Numbered from the stretch's first letter, positions 1 to 7,903 are shown. The stretch is DNA of 13,425 nucleotides from Spirochaetia bacterium (GCA_026002045.1 BOAV01000069.1:1-13425), one strand, 5' to 3'. The notes: generated from the letters alone by a model not told the origin. Made by a program: numbers and translations.

Positions 1-60
1 GAACCCCGTTTCTCCCACCATCTCTTTGATCGCTATAAGCTTCCTGCTCTTTTTTGCCAT
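1..60 (-). CDS. 5' end of an unknown gene, fourth in the SPFH operon (partial)
   Basis: Reading leftward from position 60, an ATG opens 20 codons that stay open to the window edge and begin MAKKSRKLIAIK. A strong purine-rich ribosome binding site (complement of 65-73, GGAGGGAGG type) lies directly upstream, and the gene follows the second SPFH gene by 59 bp on the same strand, so it is very likely co-transcribed. The start is basic and has no signal peptide or membrane segment in the visible part, which suggests a cytoplasmic protein. I do not recognise the family from 20 residues and assign no function. Its position suggests a partner of the SPFH/NfeD proteins. Confidence 0.6.
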   Translation of the reverse strand, partial: MAKKSRKLIAIKEMVGETGF

Positions 61-80
61 ACCCCCTCCCTCCGGGGTAT
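59..80 (-). promoter_or_regulatory. Small hairpin holding the ribosome binding site of the partial gene
   Basis: A 7-bp perfect inverted repeat (59-65 ATACCCC with 74-80 GGGGTAT) encloses an 8-nt loop. On the minus strand the loop and one arm contain the GGAGGGAGGGG ribosome binding site, and that arm reaches into the ATG at 60. Folding could reduce initiation of the downstream gene relative to the SPFH genes. The repeat is seen; a regulatory effect is inference. Confidence 0.3.
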
Positions 81-119
81 TTTATCATGGTTTTACGTCT
101 ATGAGGAATTTCTATGCGT

Positions 120-1376
120 TTATCCTGCCTCGGGTGCCCCGCCTTCTTCCTTAATCCCCGCCAGCGCCGCCGCAACGATGCTGTTCCGGGCGGCGGCTAC
201 CGCGTTGGGGTGGATGGCGGAAATAGGCTCCCGGTCTGTGCCCGCCCCGGTGAGCACCGAAATGTGGGCGGCGGGGTAGTGGGTCAGGGTTTCCGCGAAG
301 GGCTCAAAAATGGCTTCCACGTTGTCGATGATCCAGGCCCGGCGGGCCTCGCCTTTGGCATCCTGCATGGTTTTGAGGGTAACCTCAAGCTGCTCAATTT
401 CCGCCTTGGCAACTTCAACCCAGGATGACACCTCCGCCTTTGCATTGAGGATGGCCTTGTCACGGGATGCCAGGGCCGGGGTGATGATCTCCGCACGGTA
501 GCGGTTTTTGAGCATTTCGATGTTCTGTTTTTCCGCCTCAAGCTGGGCGGTAATCCCCGATGTCCGGGCCCGTGCGTCTGCGCTGGCCTGTTCGACACCG
601 ACCTTTTGCCGCTGGGTTTCCTCCGCAAGCCGCACCCGCACCTCCGCCCGGAGCCGTTCCAACTCATTTTTGAGGTTCTTGACTTCGGTCTCCGCACGGC
701 GGGCCTCGGCCTGTTCGGCGCTGGCGGCCTTTGCTTCCGCCTGTGCCTGCCGGGCGCTGGTTTCCGCGCTGGCGGACTGGATGCGCTTCAAGAGGGCGAT
801 GTACAGGTCCGGCTCCTCAACGCCGGGCAGCCGGTGGTCGTCCACATCGGCAATGTTCATGGTGGTGATTTCCAGCCCGATGTTTTCAAGGTCCCCTTTG
901 CAGACGTTGATCATCTTGGCAACCAGAATGTCCTTGTCCTTCATCACCTGTTCCGGTGTCATGCTGGCGATGGAATCCCGCAGATGCCCTTCGATGATGT
1001 CCCCGGCGATCTTGGCCAGGTTCTCCCGGTCCGCCGCCAGATTGAGAATCCGGGTGACCGCGTAGGACCGGCCCGCCTCGTTGCTGGCAATGGCGAAGGA
1101 CACCGTGGCCTTTACGTTGAGGGGCACGATCCCCGCAGCGATGGCGGAATCCACCACCACCTCAATGGTGATGGGAGTAAGGTCGAATTTGCTGAACCGC
1201 TGGAGTATGGGGATGATGAAGGCCCGGCCTCCGCTGAATGTGCGGAAGCCTTTGGGTCTCTCCGAACCGGTAACCACACCGAGTTCGTTTCCCCCGACTA
1301 TCTTCATGTTGGTGAGAAGTTGGATCAGGATGGTGATTCCTACTAAGCCCCCCAAAACGCTTACAAACACTATCAT
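120..1376 (-). CDS. SPFH/Band 7 coiled-coil membrane protein (second flotillin-like protein)
   Basis: A 418-residue protein with one N-terminal hydrophobic segment (about residues 2-22), an SPFH/Band 7-like region (about 25-200) and a long Ala/Glu/Arg/Lys-rich stretch (about 205-350) of coiled-coil type. A less charged tail follows. This order is that of flotillin and prohibitin-like scaffolds, which oligomerise on the inner membrane. It is distinct in sequence from the first SPFH protein of the operon, so it is not a recent duplicate, and the two could form a mixed assembly as HflK/HflC or flotillin-1/2 do. Its ATG overlaps the stop of the upstream gene as ATGA (1373-1376), with an AAAGGAGG ribosome binding site (complement of 1383-1390) six bases before the start, so translation is probably coupled. 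The SPFH assignment rests on domain layout and general sequence character; the exact subfamily is unknown. Confidence 0.82.
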   Translation of the reverse strand: MIVFVSVLGGLVGITILIQLLTNMKIVGGNELGVVTGSERPKGFRTFSGGRAFIIPILQRFSKFDLTPITIEVVVDSAIAAGIVPLNVKATVSFAIASNEAGRSYAVTRILNLAADRENLAKIAGDIIEGHLRDSIASMTPEQVMKDKDILVAKMINVCKGDLENIGLEITTMNIADVDDHRLPGVEEPDLYIALLKRIQSASAETSARQAQAEAKAASAEQAEARRAETEVKNLKNELERLRAEVRVRLAEETQRQKVGVEQASADARARTSGITAQLEAEKQNIEMLKNRYRAEIITPALASRDKAILNAKAEVSSWVEVAKAEIEQLEVTLKTMQDAKGEARRAWIIDNVEAIFEPFAETLTHYPAAHISVLTGAGTDREPISAIHPNAVAAARNSIVAAALAGIKEEGGAPEAG

Positions 1377-2719
1377 CTGGAGCCTCCTTTGGAAGCGGCG
1401 CCTGACACCGCTAATGCGGCTAAAGCTTTCACATTGACCCCGAAGGCATCGGCAAAGATTTTGAGGAAGTCCGCGAAGGCCCGGGGCCCCCGGTTGACCG
1501 CGCCGGAAAAGCCCTCGTCATCATCCATAACGATGTAGCTGTCCACCGAACCGGCTTTGGCGGCGGCCATATATTTTTCAAAGAGCAGGGGCAGTTTCTG
1601 CTGCAGGAACATGACGCTTGAGGCGTCATCCCCGTAACGGCCCAGAAGAGCGGCCTTGGATTTGAGGATGTCGTTCCGGGCAGATTGAAGTATGCCCACG
1701 GCGCTGCGCTCCCCGTCGGCGAGAATTCGGGCCTCCTCCTCCTGGGCTTCCGCTTCCAGGGTTACGGCGGTGAGGTTCTTGAGTTTTTGCAGTTCCACCA
1801 ATTGGCCCTGCACCGCCGCCTCCCCGGCGTTGGCCGCTTCGATAATGGCCTGATCCGCCCTGAGCTTGGCTTCGCTGATGAGCCCTGCGGATTCCCGGCG
1901 GTAAACCTCAAGCTCCTGCCGGGCGGCAATGATCGCCTCATCGGCCTTGTTCCGGGACACCTCGATCCGTTTGAACGCGTCGCTTTCCGCCTGATCCGCA
2001 ATGGCCCTCAGCCGGGATTCCTCGATTTCCACCAGTCGGCGTTTTTCCGCCAGAGTTTTTTGGGCCAGGTTGGCGATGTAGTTTGAAGTATCCCAAATTT
2101 TTTGCAGGGATACTGAAACGACCTTCATCCCGAAAGAACGGAGGTCCGAGTTGATATCCGAAAAAAGTTCCGCCCGGAACTGGGCCCGCTCCCCCATATT
2201 GGCGTCGTCGTTATGCTCACCGGAACTGTCCGGCACATCCTCCATGCCGATGGCCTGCAAGGGGGTGGCCTTGTTCAGAGCCCCCCGGAAGTTGCCCACC
2301 AGGGTCTGCTGGATCTGGTCGTGGATCTGTTGGATGTCCTTACCCATGAGCCGCTCCACCGCGCTGTAGAGCATGGCCTCGTCGTCGTCGTCAATGCAGA
2401 CGCAGGCGGTGGCGTCCGCCCCCACGGTGATCCCGTTGGCGCTATTCACCCCTTCCACCCGTACATTGATGGGAAACACGTCCAGGTCCAGACTGCCGAT
2501 GGCCTGGAAGTAGGGGATCACGACGGCCCGGCCCCGGTCCACCGTAAAGCCGAAGGTCTTGCCGTGGCGTTTGGTCTTCCGCCCCGTGACCACGAGAATT
2601 CGATCCGGCAGGGTCACATGGATGATCTTTTTCAGGGCAACGATGAGAAAAATAAAAGCTGCAACCCCAAGGCCCCCGTAAAAAAGCCCCTGAAGGGAAT
2701 TCACCAATCCGCCGTACAT
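1373..2719 (-). CDS. Flotillin-like SPFH domain protein (YqiK/FloA-T type)
   Basis: A 448-residue protein with an N-terminal membrane anchor (about residues 12-31), an SPFH/Band 7 domain (about 36-215), a long coiled-coil-prone region rich in Glu, Ala, Arg and Lys (about 219-350) and a C-terminal tail that ends in a small Ala/Gly-rich stretch. The region with VERLMGKDIQQI followed by GNFRGAL and, later, FGMKVVSVSLQKI matches the typical flotillin pattern. Flotillins scaffold membrane microdomains and commonly pair with an NfeD protein, which is the gene directly upstream here (12 bp away). The start is supported by GGAGG (complement of 2725-2729) five bases before the ATG. An acidic, polar segment at about residues 157-178 looks like an extra loop inside the SPFH domain. 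The family call is firm; the cellular process served is not visible. Confidence 0.88.
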   Translation of the reverse strand: MYGGLVNSLQGLFYGGLGVAAFIFLIVALKKIIHVTLPDRILVVTGRKTKRHGKTFGFTVDRGRAVVIPYFQAIGSLDLDVFPINVRVEGVNSANGITVGADATACVCIDDDDEAMLYSAVERLMGKDIQQIHDQIQQTLVGNFRGALNKATPLQAIGMEDVPDSSGEHNDDANMGERAQFRAELFSDINSDLRSFGMKVVSVSLQKIWDTSNYIANLAQKTLAEKRRLVEIEESRLRAIADQAESDAFKRIEVSRNKADEAIIAARQELEVYRRESAGLISEAKLRADQAIIEAANAGEAAVQGQLVELQKLKNLTAVTLEAEAQEEEARILADGERSAVGILQSARNDILKSKAALLGRYGDDASSVMFLQQKLPLLFEKYMAAAKAGSVDSYIVMDDDEGFSGAVNRGPRAFADFLKIFADAFGVNVKALAALAVSGAASKGGSR

Positions 2720-2731
2720 AGGTACCTCCGC

Positions 2732-3394
2732 TTATATCGCCTCTATCCAATAGAAGTTTTCGTCGTATTCTATTATTTGCACCTCAGCGCCCTTAGGGAA
2801 GGCCGCGTCACTATTCCGGCAGCGGACATAGATTTCCGTCTCCGTACCAAAACGCCGCACCAGCGCCTTGCCTATCTCACCGGGATTAACCGGCACCAGA
2901 ATGAGCGCCTTTTCCATCAAAAGCTCTTCACTTTTTATTGAAGAATCCAGGTCCCGCCGAAGAAACTTCCGCAGCAGCCGGGTCAGCACTGCAATTCCGA
3001 TGCCTACTCCCACACTCCAGATCAGGCTCTGTCCCCGGCTTAACCCGGTAAACAGGGCAAAGAGTCCGGTCGGCCCCGCACCCAGGGCGAAGTACACCGC
3101 CAGCCGGAGCAGCCCCAGGATTGCGGTGACGATGCGAATGCCGGTCCCGGCGGAACCCAGTTGGGACCCGTGATCATGGCCGGTTGCAGCAGCATCCCCA
3201 TGGCCGCTGTCACCGTGACCGGCGCTGTCTCCGCCGTCTCCATGGCCTGCGGCTCCGGCATCGTCTCCCGAATGGTCAAAGACCCCCAGGAAATCGACAA
3301 TGGTGATCCCCAGGCCGAAAACGGTGAGGGCCGTATAGATAACGAATAAATTCCCCATCAGCGTATTATTGCTTATGGCGGGGTAAGATAGCAA
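2732..3394 (-). CDS. NfeD-like membrane protein with a His/Asp/Gly-rich loop
   Basis: Up to 220 residues. Membrane segments lie at about 14-37, 86-118 (probably two short helices or one re-entrant pair) and 122-145. A soluble C-terminal domain (about 155-220) has the beta-rich, Gly-spaced character of the NfeD OB-fold: GEIGKALVRRFG, then a strand-rich end finishing YDENFYWIEAI. NfeD proteins are membrane partners of SPFH proteins, and the next two genes encode SPFH proteins, which supports the call. Between the first two membrane segments (residues 40-78) sits a low-complexity stretch with six His and many Asp and Gly, which looks able to bind metal. The start is uncertain. The TTG at 3394 has AAGGGAG about 11 bases upstream; an ATG at 3358 (residue 13) has no visible ribosome binding site but would leave the first membrane segment intact. 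Confidence 0.8.
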   Translation of the reverse strand: MLSYPAISNNTLMGNLFVIYTALTVFGLGITIVDFLGVFDHSGDDAGAAGHGDGGDSAGHGDSGHGDAAATGHDHGSQLGSAGTGIRIVTAILGLLRLAVYFALGAGPTGLFALFTGLSRGQSLIWSVGVGIGIAVLTRLLRKFLRRDLDSSIKSEELLMEKALILVPVNPGEIGKALVRRFGTETEIYVRCRNSDAAFPKGAEVQIIEYDENFYWIEAI

Positions 3395-3410
3395 GAGCTT
3401 ATTCGCTCCC

Positions 3411-3439
3411 TTGTCAAAGAACTTAAATCCTTTTATATT
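3411..3439 (+). promoter_or_regulatory. Sigma-70-type promoter for the ATPase gene
   Basis: TTGTCA (3411-3416) and TATATT (3434-3439) are separated by exactly 17 bp, close to the sigma-70 consensus, in the AT-rich gap between the divergent nfeD-like and ATPase genes. Transcription would start near 3446, just before the repeat block. On the opposite strand the same bases give TTGACA (complement of 3412-3417) but no good -10 at the right distance, so the promoter of the minus-strand operon is not clearly placed. Confidence 0.55.
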
Positions 3440-3446
3440 TTACATA

Positions 3447-3494
3447 TGTGAACTTATGAGTTATGAACTTACAAGATATGAACTTGTAAGTTCA
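3447..3494. repeat. Three 15-bp direct repeats with an overlapping 12-bp inverted repeat (candidate operator)
   Basis: Three units in exact 15-bp register begin at 3447, 3462 and 3477, each close to TATGAACTTAYRAGW (the first unit starts TGTGAACTTA). Overlapping them, 3464-3475 (TGAACTTACAAG) and 3483-3494 are a perfect 12-bp inverted repeat with a 7-nt loop. The block lies between the predicted transcription start and the ribosome binding site of the ATPase gene, and in the upstream region of the divergent operon. It could be a repressor site or a 5'-UTR hairpin. The repeats are seen; the binding role is inference. Confidence 0.6.
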
Positions 3495-3512
3495 CAAAAT
3501 GATATTGATTGT

Positions 3513-3520
3513 AAGGAGGA
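3513..3520 (+). promoter_or_regulatory. Ribosome binding site that fixes the ATPase start at 3526
   Basis: AAGGAGGA, with its AGGAGG core six bases before the ATG at 3526, is an ideal site. The in-frame upstream ATG at 3499 has no such site, so translation most likely starts at 3526 (MFFGRDREL), nine codons later than the longest open frame. Confidence 0.85.
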
Positions 3521-3525
3521 AGCAG

Positions 3526-4944
3526 ATGTTTTTTGGACGGGATAGAGAATTGGCCCATTTGGAAGCACTTTACAAGACCGATGAATTTCAATTTGTGGTT
3601 ATGTACGGAAGGCGGCGTGTGGGCAAGACCGCGCTCATTTCAGAATTCATCGATCTGCAGCACAAACCGGCCATCTTTTTTTCCGCCCAGGAATATGACG
3701 CCCCGACAGCGTTGCAGCTCTTTTCAGAACGGGTTTATGAATATTTCGGCCTTACGAATTTGCCGCCCTTTGACAACTGGCCCCGTGTTCTGGAATTTAT
3801 CGCCCGGCGGGCTATGACGGAGCGGATCATCCTGGCCCTGGATGAATTCCCCTATCTGGCCGCCGCCAATAAATCGATCCCTTCGGTGCTGCAAAACATC
3901 ATTGACCATCACTTTAAGCATTCAAAAATTTTTTTGATTTTATGCGGTTCCAGCATCGGTTTTATGGAGCGGGGGGTGTTGAGCGAAAAAAGCCCCCTCT
4001 ACGGCAGGCTCACTTCCAGGATGGAAATTATGCCCTTTAGTTATCTGGACAGCGCGAATTTTTTCCTCCGCTACAGCCTTACTGATAAGGTCGCCGCATA
4101 CGGCATCATGGGGGGAATTCCCCAGTACCTTCTGCGTATTAACGATTCCCGTAACCTTAAAGATAATATTGTCGCCGGAATTTTGTCGAAAGCCTCGGCT
4201 TTATACGAGGAGCCCCGGAATCTTCTGAAAGAAGAACTGCGGAAGCCCATGATCTATAATGTGATTATCGAAGCGGTTGCCAAGGGTCAGACCCGGCTTA
4301 ACGATATCGCTACAAAAACAAATATACCCCGTGACAAATGCCTTAAATACATTCGATCCCTGCTGGATCTGCATATCCTGATGCGGGAAACCCCTGTCGG
4401 GGAAAATGCAGGCAGACGCAGTATTTATAAACTTACGGATAACTTTTTTAAATTTTGGTACGCCTTTGTTTTTGAGAATGCGGAACTGGTGGAACAGGGA
4501 AACGGCGAAGCCCTGTATGACTCAATTGTCTCCCCGGTTCTTTCCGAATACCTGGGCGCTTATATTTTTGAGGACATCTGCAAGGATTATCTGCGGCGGA
4601 TAAATGGTGACAGTAACGCTGTGGGAATCAAGCTGCCATTTCTTTTTACCGGTATCGGCCGCTGGTGGGGCACAAACCCAAAGACACGCAGGGAAGAGGA
4701 GATCGATATTTTGGCGTTTCATAAAAACGAGGCCCTTTTCTGCGAATGTAAGTGGACCACAAAAATGATGGGGGCGGATGTACTTGCGGCCCTGAAGGAA
4801 AAGGCCGGTCTGTTCCCGCAGTATACTTCAAAACACTACGCCCTCTTTTCAAAATCGGGCTTTAACGCGGAGCTGAAACGGCTGGCGGCCCAATCGGGGG
4901 ATACTTTGCTGATAGACCTAAAGGGCTTGTTTGCGGTAGACTAG
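3526..4944 (+). CDS. P-loop ATPase of the ATPase_2/DUF234 family
   Basis: A 472-residue soluble protein. It opens with FFGRDREL, typical of these ATPases. Next come a Walker A motif GRRRVGKT (residues 28-35), a Walker B ending in LALDEF with D106-E107, and a LILCGSS sensor-like strand. The middle region is helical and resembles a winged helix (around RLNDIATKTNIPRDKC, LLDLHIL). The C-terminal DUF234-like region carries EIDIL with D394, then E407-C-K409, which fits a PD-(D/E)XK nuclease-like core. No signal peptide or membrane segment is visible. Members occur in archaea and patchily in bacteria, often in several copies, and their function is unknown. The gene is more AT-rich than its neighbours and has its own promoter and repeat block, consistent with lateral gain. 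It stands alone between the divergent SPFH operon and uvrA. A role in defence or genome conflict is possible but not shown. Confidence 0.85.
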   Translation: MFFGRDRELAHLEALYKTDEFQFVVMYGRRRVGKTALISEFIDLQHKPAIFFSAQEYDAPTALQLFSERVYEYFGLTNLPPFDNWPRVLEFIARRAMTERIILALDEFPYLAAANKSIPSVLQNIIDHHFKHSKIFLILCGSSIGFMERGVLSEKSPLYGRLTSRMEIMPFSYLDSANFFLRYSLTDKVAAYGIMGGIPQYLLRINDSRNLKDNIVAGILSKASALYEEPRNLLKEELRKPMIYNVIIEAVAKGQTRLNDIATKTNIPRDKCLKYIRSLLDLHILMRETPVGENAGRRSIYKLTDNFFKFWYAFVFENAELVEQGNGEALYDSIVSPVLSEYLGAYIFEDICKDYLRRINGDSNAVGIKLPFLFTGIGRWWGTNPKTRREEEIDILAFHKNEALFCECKWTTKMMGADVLAALKEKAGLFPQYTSKHYALFSKSGFNAELKRLAAQSGDTLLIDLKGLFAVD

Positions 4945-5014
4945 GCCCATAATGAGGACCGCCGCGTTAGCGGTGTGTTAATCCTACCTATACGAAAGCG
5001 GAGCGAAGCGACGC
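4945..5014 (+). other. Short intergenic gap before uvrA
   Basis: This 70-bp gap holds a weak 5-bp hairpin (ACCGC/GCGGT near 4959-4976), not followed by a T-run, so it is not a convincing terminator. A purine-rich imperfect repeat of the AGCG type precedes the uvrA start. The only ribosome binding candidate is CGGAG at 4999-5003, 11 bases before the ATG, which is weak. I see no clear promoter. Confidence 0.35.
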
Positions 5015-7903
5015 ATGGACAAGCTCATCATCAAGGGAGCGCGGGAGCACAACCTTAAAAACATCGACCTGGAACTACCCAGGGATAAACTTATTGTCAT
5101 TTCCGGCCTTTCCGGCTCGGGGAAGAGTTCCCTGGCCTTTGATACCATCTTTGCCGAGGGGCAGCGGCGCTATGTGGAGAGCCTTTCCGCCTATGCCCGG
5201 CAGTTTCTGGGCCGCATGGACAAGCCCGACCTGGATTACATTGAGGGGCTTTCCCCGGCAATTTCCATAGAACAGAAAACTACCCACCGGAACCCCCGGT
5301 CCACCGTGGGGACCGTCACCGAAATTTACGACTACTACCGGCTCCTCTACGCCCGCATCGGCGTTCCCCATTGCCCCCAGTGCGGCAGGGAGATTCGGGA
5401 ACAGCCCGTGGACCAGATCATCGACACGATTATGGCCATGGGGGAGGGAGTGCGCATCCAGTTGCTGGCCCCGGTGATCCGGGGGAAGAAGGGGGAGCAC
5501 CAGAAGATCGTTGAGGACGCCCGGAAGGCCGGGTTTGCCCGGGCCCGGATCGACGGGGTGGTGATGAACCTGGACGATGAGACCGCCATTAAGCTGGACA
5601 AACAGAAAAAACATTCCATAGAGATTGTGGTGGACCGGCTGGTGATCAGTCCCGAAATCCGGTCCCGGCTGGCGGAGTCCGTGGAAACCGCCCTCAACGC
5701 TGCGGACGGGATCATGCTGGTGGCGGTGCAGAAGGGGGATGCCAAAGGCGGCGCGGAGGAACATTTTTTCAGCCAGAAGAACGCCTGCCCGGACTGCGGT
5801 ATCTCCATTCCGGAATTACAGCCCCGGCTCTTTTCCTTCAACAACCCCTACGGGGCCTGCCCGGCCTGTTCCGGCCTGGGGGTAAAGCTGGAATTCGATC
5901 CGGATCTCGTCATCCCCAATCGGTCCCTGTCTTTTAATGAAGGAGGCTGCGTCCCTTATAATCCCGACGCCCCCTGGTATCGCAGCCGTTTTGAAGCCTT
6001 GGCAAAGCATTTCAGGTTCAGCCTGAATACTCCCTTTAAGGACCTGCCCAAAAAGGTGATGGATGCCATCCTCTATGGTACCAAGGACGATATTGAGATT
6101 CACTACAAAAACAAGGAAGGGACCAACCATTTTGATTACAACTCCCGGTTCCTCGGGGTTCTGGAGGAGCTGAAGCGCCGATACATCGAAACCCAGTCCT
6201 CCGGGATAAAGGACTGGCTGGAAAAGTTCATGAGCCAGAAGCCCTGCGAGGAATGCGGGGGCAAGCGGCTCAAGAGGGAGGCCCTGGGTGTCACCGTGGG
6301 GGGCAAGAACATCTGGGAGCTTTCCAGCTTTTCGGTTACCGATTCCCTCAAATTTTTCGATTCCGTCAAATTCAACCGGAATGAAAAAAAGATAAGCTAC
6401 CAGATTTTGAAGGAGATTAACGCCCGGCTGGGGTTCATGCAGAACGTGGGTCTGGATTACCTCACCCTGGAACGGAAGTCCGCCACCTTGTCAGGCGGGG
6501 AGGCCCAGCGTATCCGGCTGGCCACCCAGATTGGGTCCAGCCTCGTGGGGGTACTCTACATCCTGGACGAGCCTTCAATCGGCCTCCACCAGCGGGACAA
6601 CCAGCGGCTCATCGACACCCTTTTGTACCTGCGAAATTTGGGTAACACCCTGATCGTGGTGGAGCATGACGAGCAGACCCTCCGCACCGCCGACTATATT
6701 GTGGACCTGGGGCCCGGCGCCGGGGTTCACGGGGGCGAGATTGTGGCCCAGGGTACGCCAAAAGAGGTGATGACCGCCGAGGACAGCCTTACCGGGCAGT
6801 ATCTGGCGGGAACTTTAACGATGAAGATCCCCCAAAAGCGGCGGCAGGGGAACGGCAACTTTATCCGCCTGACCGGCGTTACCGAGCATAACCTCAAGGG
6901 CATTGATGTAAAAATCCCCCTGGGGGTCTTTACCTGCATCACCGGGGTTTCCGGTTCCGGCAAGTCCACCCTGCTGAGTGACGTGCTCTACCCGGCTCTG
7001 TCGAATCAGGTTTACGGTTCCAATCACCCGGAAGGGGAATATGAGGCCATGGAAGGGGCGGAATTTATCGACAAGGTGATCGATATCGATCAGAGCCCCA
7101 TCGGCAGAACCCCACGGTCGAATCCCGCAACCTACGTGGGGGTCTTTTCCGGCATCCGGGACCTCTTTGCCAGCCTGCCCGAGGCAAAGATGCGGGGCTA
7201 CAAGCCGGGGCGCTTCTCCTTTAATGTCCGGGGCGGACGCTGCGAAAACTGCTCCGGGGACGGGACCATCAAGATCGAAATGAATTTCCTCCCCGATGTG
7301 TATATCACCTGCGATGTGTGCCACGGCCGGCGTTTCAACAAGGAGACCCTGGAAATACGCTTTAAGGGTAAGAATATCGCGGACGTGCTGGATATGACCA
7401 TCGAGGAAGCGGCGGATTTTTTCGTCTCCATACCCCACATCAGCCGGAAGATGGACACCCTCCTGTCGGTGGGTCTGGGGTACGTCAAGCTGGGCCAGTC
7501 CGCCCTCACCCTGTCAGGCGGCGAGGCACAACGGGTCAAGCTGTCCCTGGAACTTTCCAAGCGATCCACCGGCAAAACCCTGTATATTCTGGATGAACCC
7601 ACCACGGGGCTCCACTTCGCGGATGTGAAGCAGCTCATGGAGGTGATCCAGCGGCTGGTTGACCAGGGGAATACGGTGGTGATGATCGAGCATAACCTGG
7701 ACGTGCTCCTCCAGGCGGACCACCTGATCGACCTGGGGCCTGAGGGGGGCGACAAGGGCGGGGAAGTGGTGGTGACAGGCACCCCTGAAAAGGTGGCGGG
7801 CCATAGCAAGTCCTATACGGGAATCTATATCAAGGAATTGTTGGATCGGAACCGCTCAGGCCGGCAGTCTGGGCGCAGGGCCGGATCTTCCCGGCGGATA
7901 TGA
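5015..7903 (+). CDS. uvrA: UvrABC excinuclease subunit A
   Basis: A complete 962-residue UvrA, slightly longer than the usual 940. UvrA is the dimeric damage-sensing ATPase that loads UvrB in nucleotide excision repair. Both ABC modules are intact: Walker A GLSGSGKSS at 31-39 and GVSGSGKST at 644-652; ABC signatures LSGGEAQR at 492 and 833; Walker B ILDEPSIGLH and ILDEPTTGLH. Two zinc modules are visible: C258-X2-C261-X20-C282-X2-C285 and the DNA-binding finger C743-X2-C746-X19-C766-X2-C769. The N-terminus MDKLIIKGAREHNLKNI is canonical, which supports the ATG at 5015 despite its weak ribosome binding site. The last 20 or so residues are Arg/Ser-rich and not conserved. The stop codon overlaps the next gene's start (ATGA, 7900-7903), so the two are translated from one message. 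No SOS box is recognised upstream. Confidence 0.98.
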   Translation: MDKLIIKGAREHNLKNIDLELPRDKLIVISGLSGSGKSSLAFDTIFAEGQRRYVESLSAYARQFLGRMDKPDLDYIEGLSPAISIEQKTTHRNPRSTVGTVTEIYDYYRLLYARIGVPHCPQCGREIREQPVDQIIDTIMAMGEGVRIQLLAPVIRGKKGEHQKIVEDARKAGFARARIDGVVMNLDDETAIKLDKQKKHSIEIVVDRLVISPEIRSRLAESVETALNAADGIMLVAVQKGDAKGGAEEHFFSQKNACPDCGISIPELQPRLFSFNNPYGACPACSGLGVKLEFDPDLVIPNRSLSFNEGGCVPYNPDAPWYRSRFEALAKHFRFSLNTPFKDLPKKVMDAILYGTKDDIEIHYKNKEGTNHFDYNSRFLGVLEELKRRYIETQSSGIKDWLEKFMSQKPCEECGGKRLKREALGVTVGGKNIWELSSFSVTDSLKFFDSVKFNRNEKKISYQILKEINARLGFMQNVGLDYLTLERKSATLSGGEAQRIRLATQIGSSLVGVLYILDEPSIGLHQRDNQRLIDTLLYLRNLGNTLIVVEHDEQTLRTADYIVDLGPGAGVHGGEIVAQGTPKEVMTAEDSLTGQYLAGTLTMKIPQKRRQGNGNFIRLTGVTEHNLKGIDVKIPLGVFTCITGVSGSGKSTLLSDVLYPALSNQVYGSNHPEGEYEAMEGAEFIDKVIDIDQSPIGRTPRSNPATYVGVFSGIRDLFASLPEAKMRGYKPGRFSFNVRGGRCENCSGDGTIKIEMNFLPDVYITCDVCHGRRFNKETLEIRFKGKNIADVLDMTIEEAADFFVSIPHISRKMDTLLSVGLGYVKLGQSALTLSGGEAQRVKLSLELSKRSTGKTLYILDEPTTGLHFADVKQLMEVIQRLVDQGNTVVMIEHNLDVLLQADHLIDLGPEGGDKGGEVVVTGTPEKVAGHSKSYTGIYIKELLDRNRSGRQSGRRAGSSRRI

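Noticed and set aside
606..1346. Long open frame on the plus strand opposite the second SPFH gene.
   Set aside because: Mirror frame of a GC-rich coding region; no ribosome binding site or recognisable domain, while the minus-strand frame has SPFH features and operon spacing.
3499..3525. Nine extra codons at the start of the ATPase.
   Set aside because: The ATG at 3526 has an ideal ribosome binding site and gives the usual FFGRDREL start; the upstream ATG has none.
3456..3545. A 29-codon frame (MSYELTRYEL...) overlapping the start of the ATPase gene.
   Set aside because: No ribosome binding site, and it is created by the 15-bp repeats. The strong AAGGAGGA clearly serves the ATPase ATG at 3526.
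5075..5764. Long open frames on the minus strand opposite uvrA (also 6815-7438 and 7198-7809).
   Set aside because: uvrA is complete and unambiguous on the plus strand; these are shadows of biased codon use.
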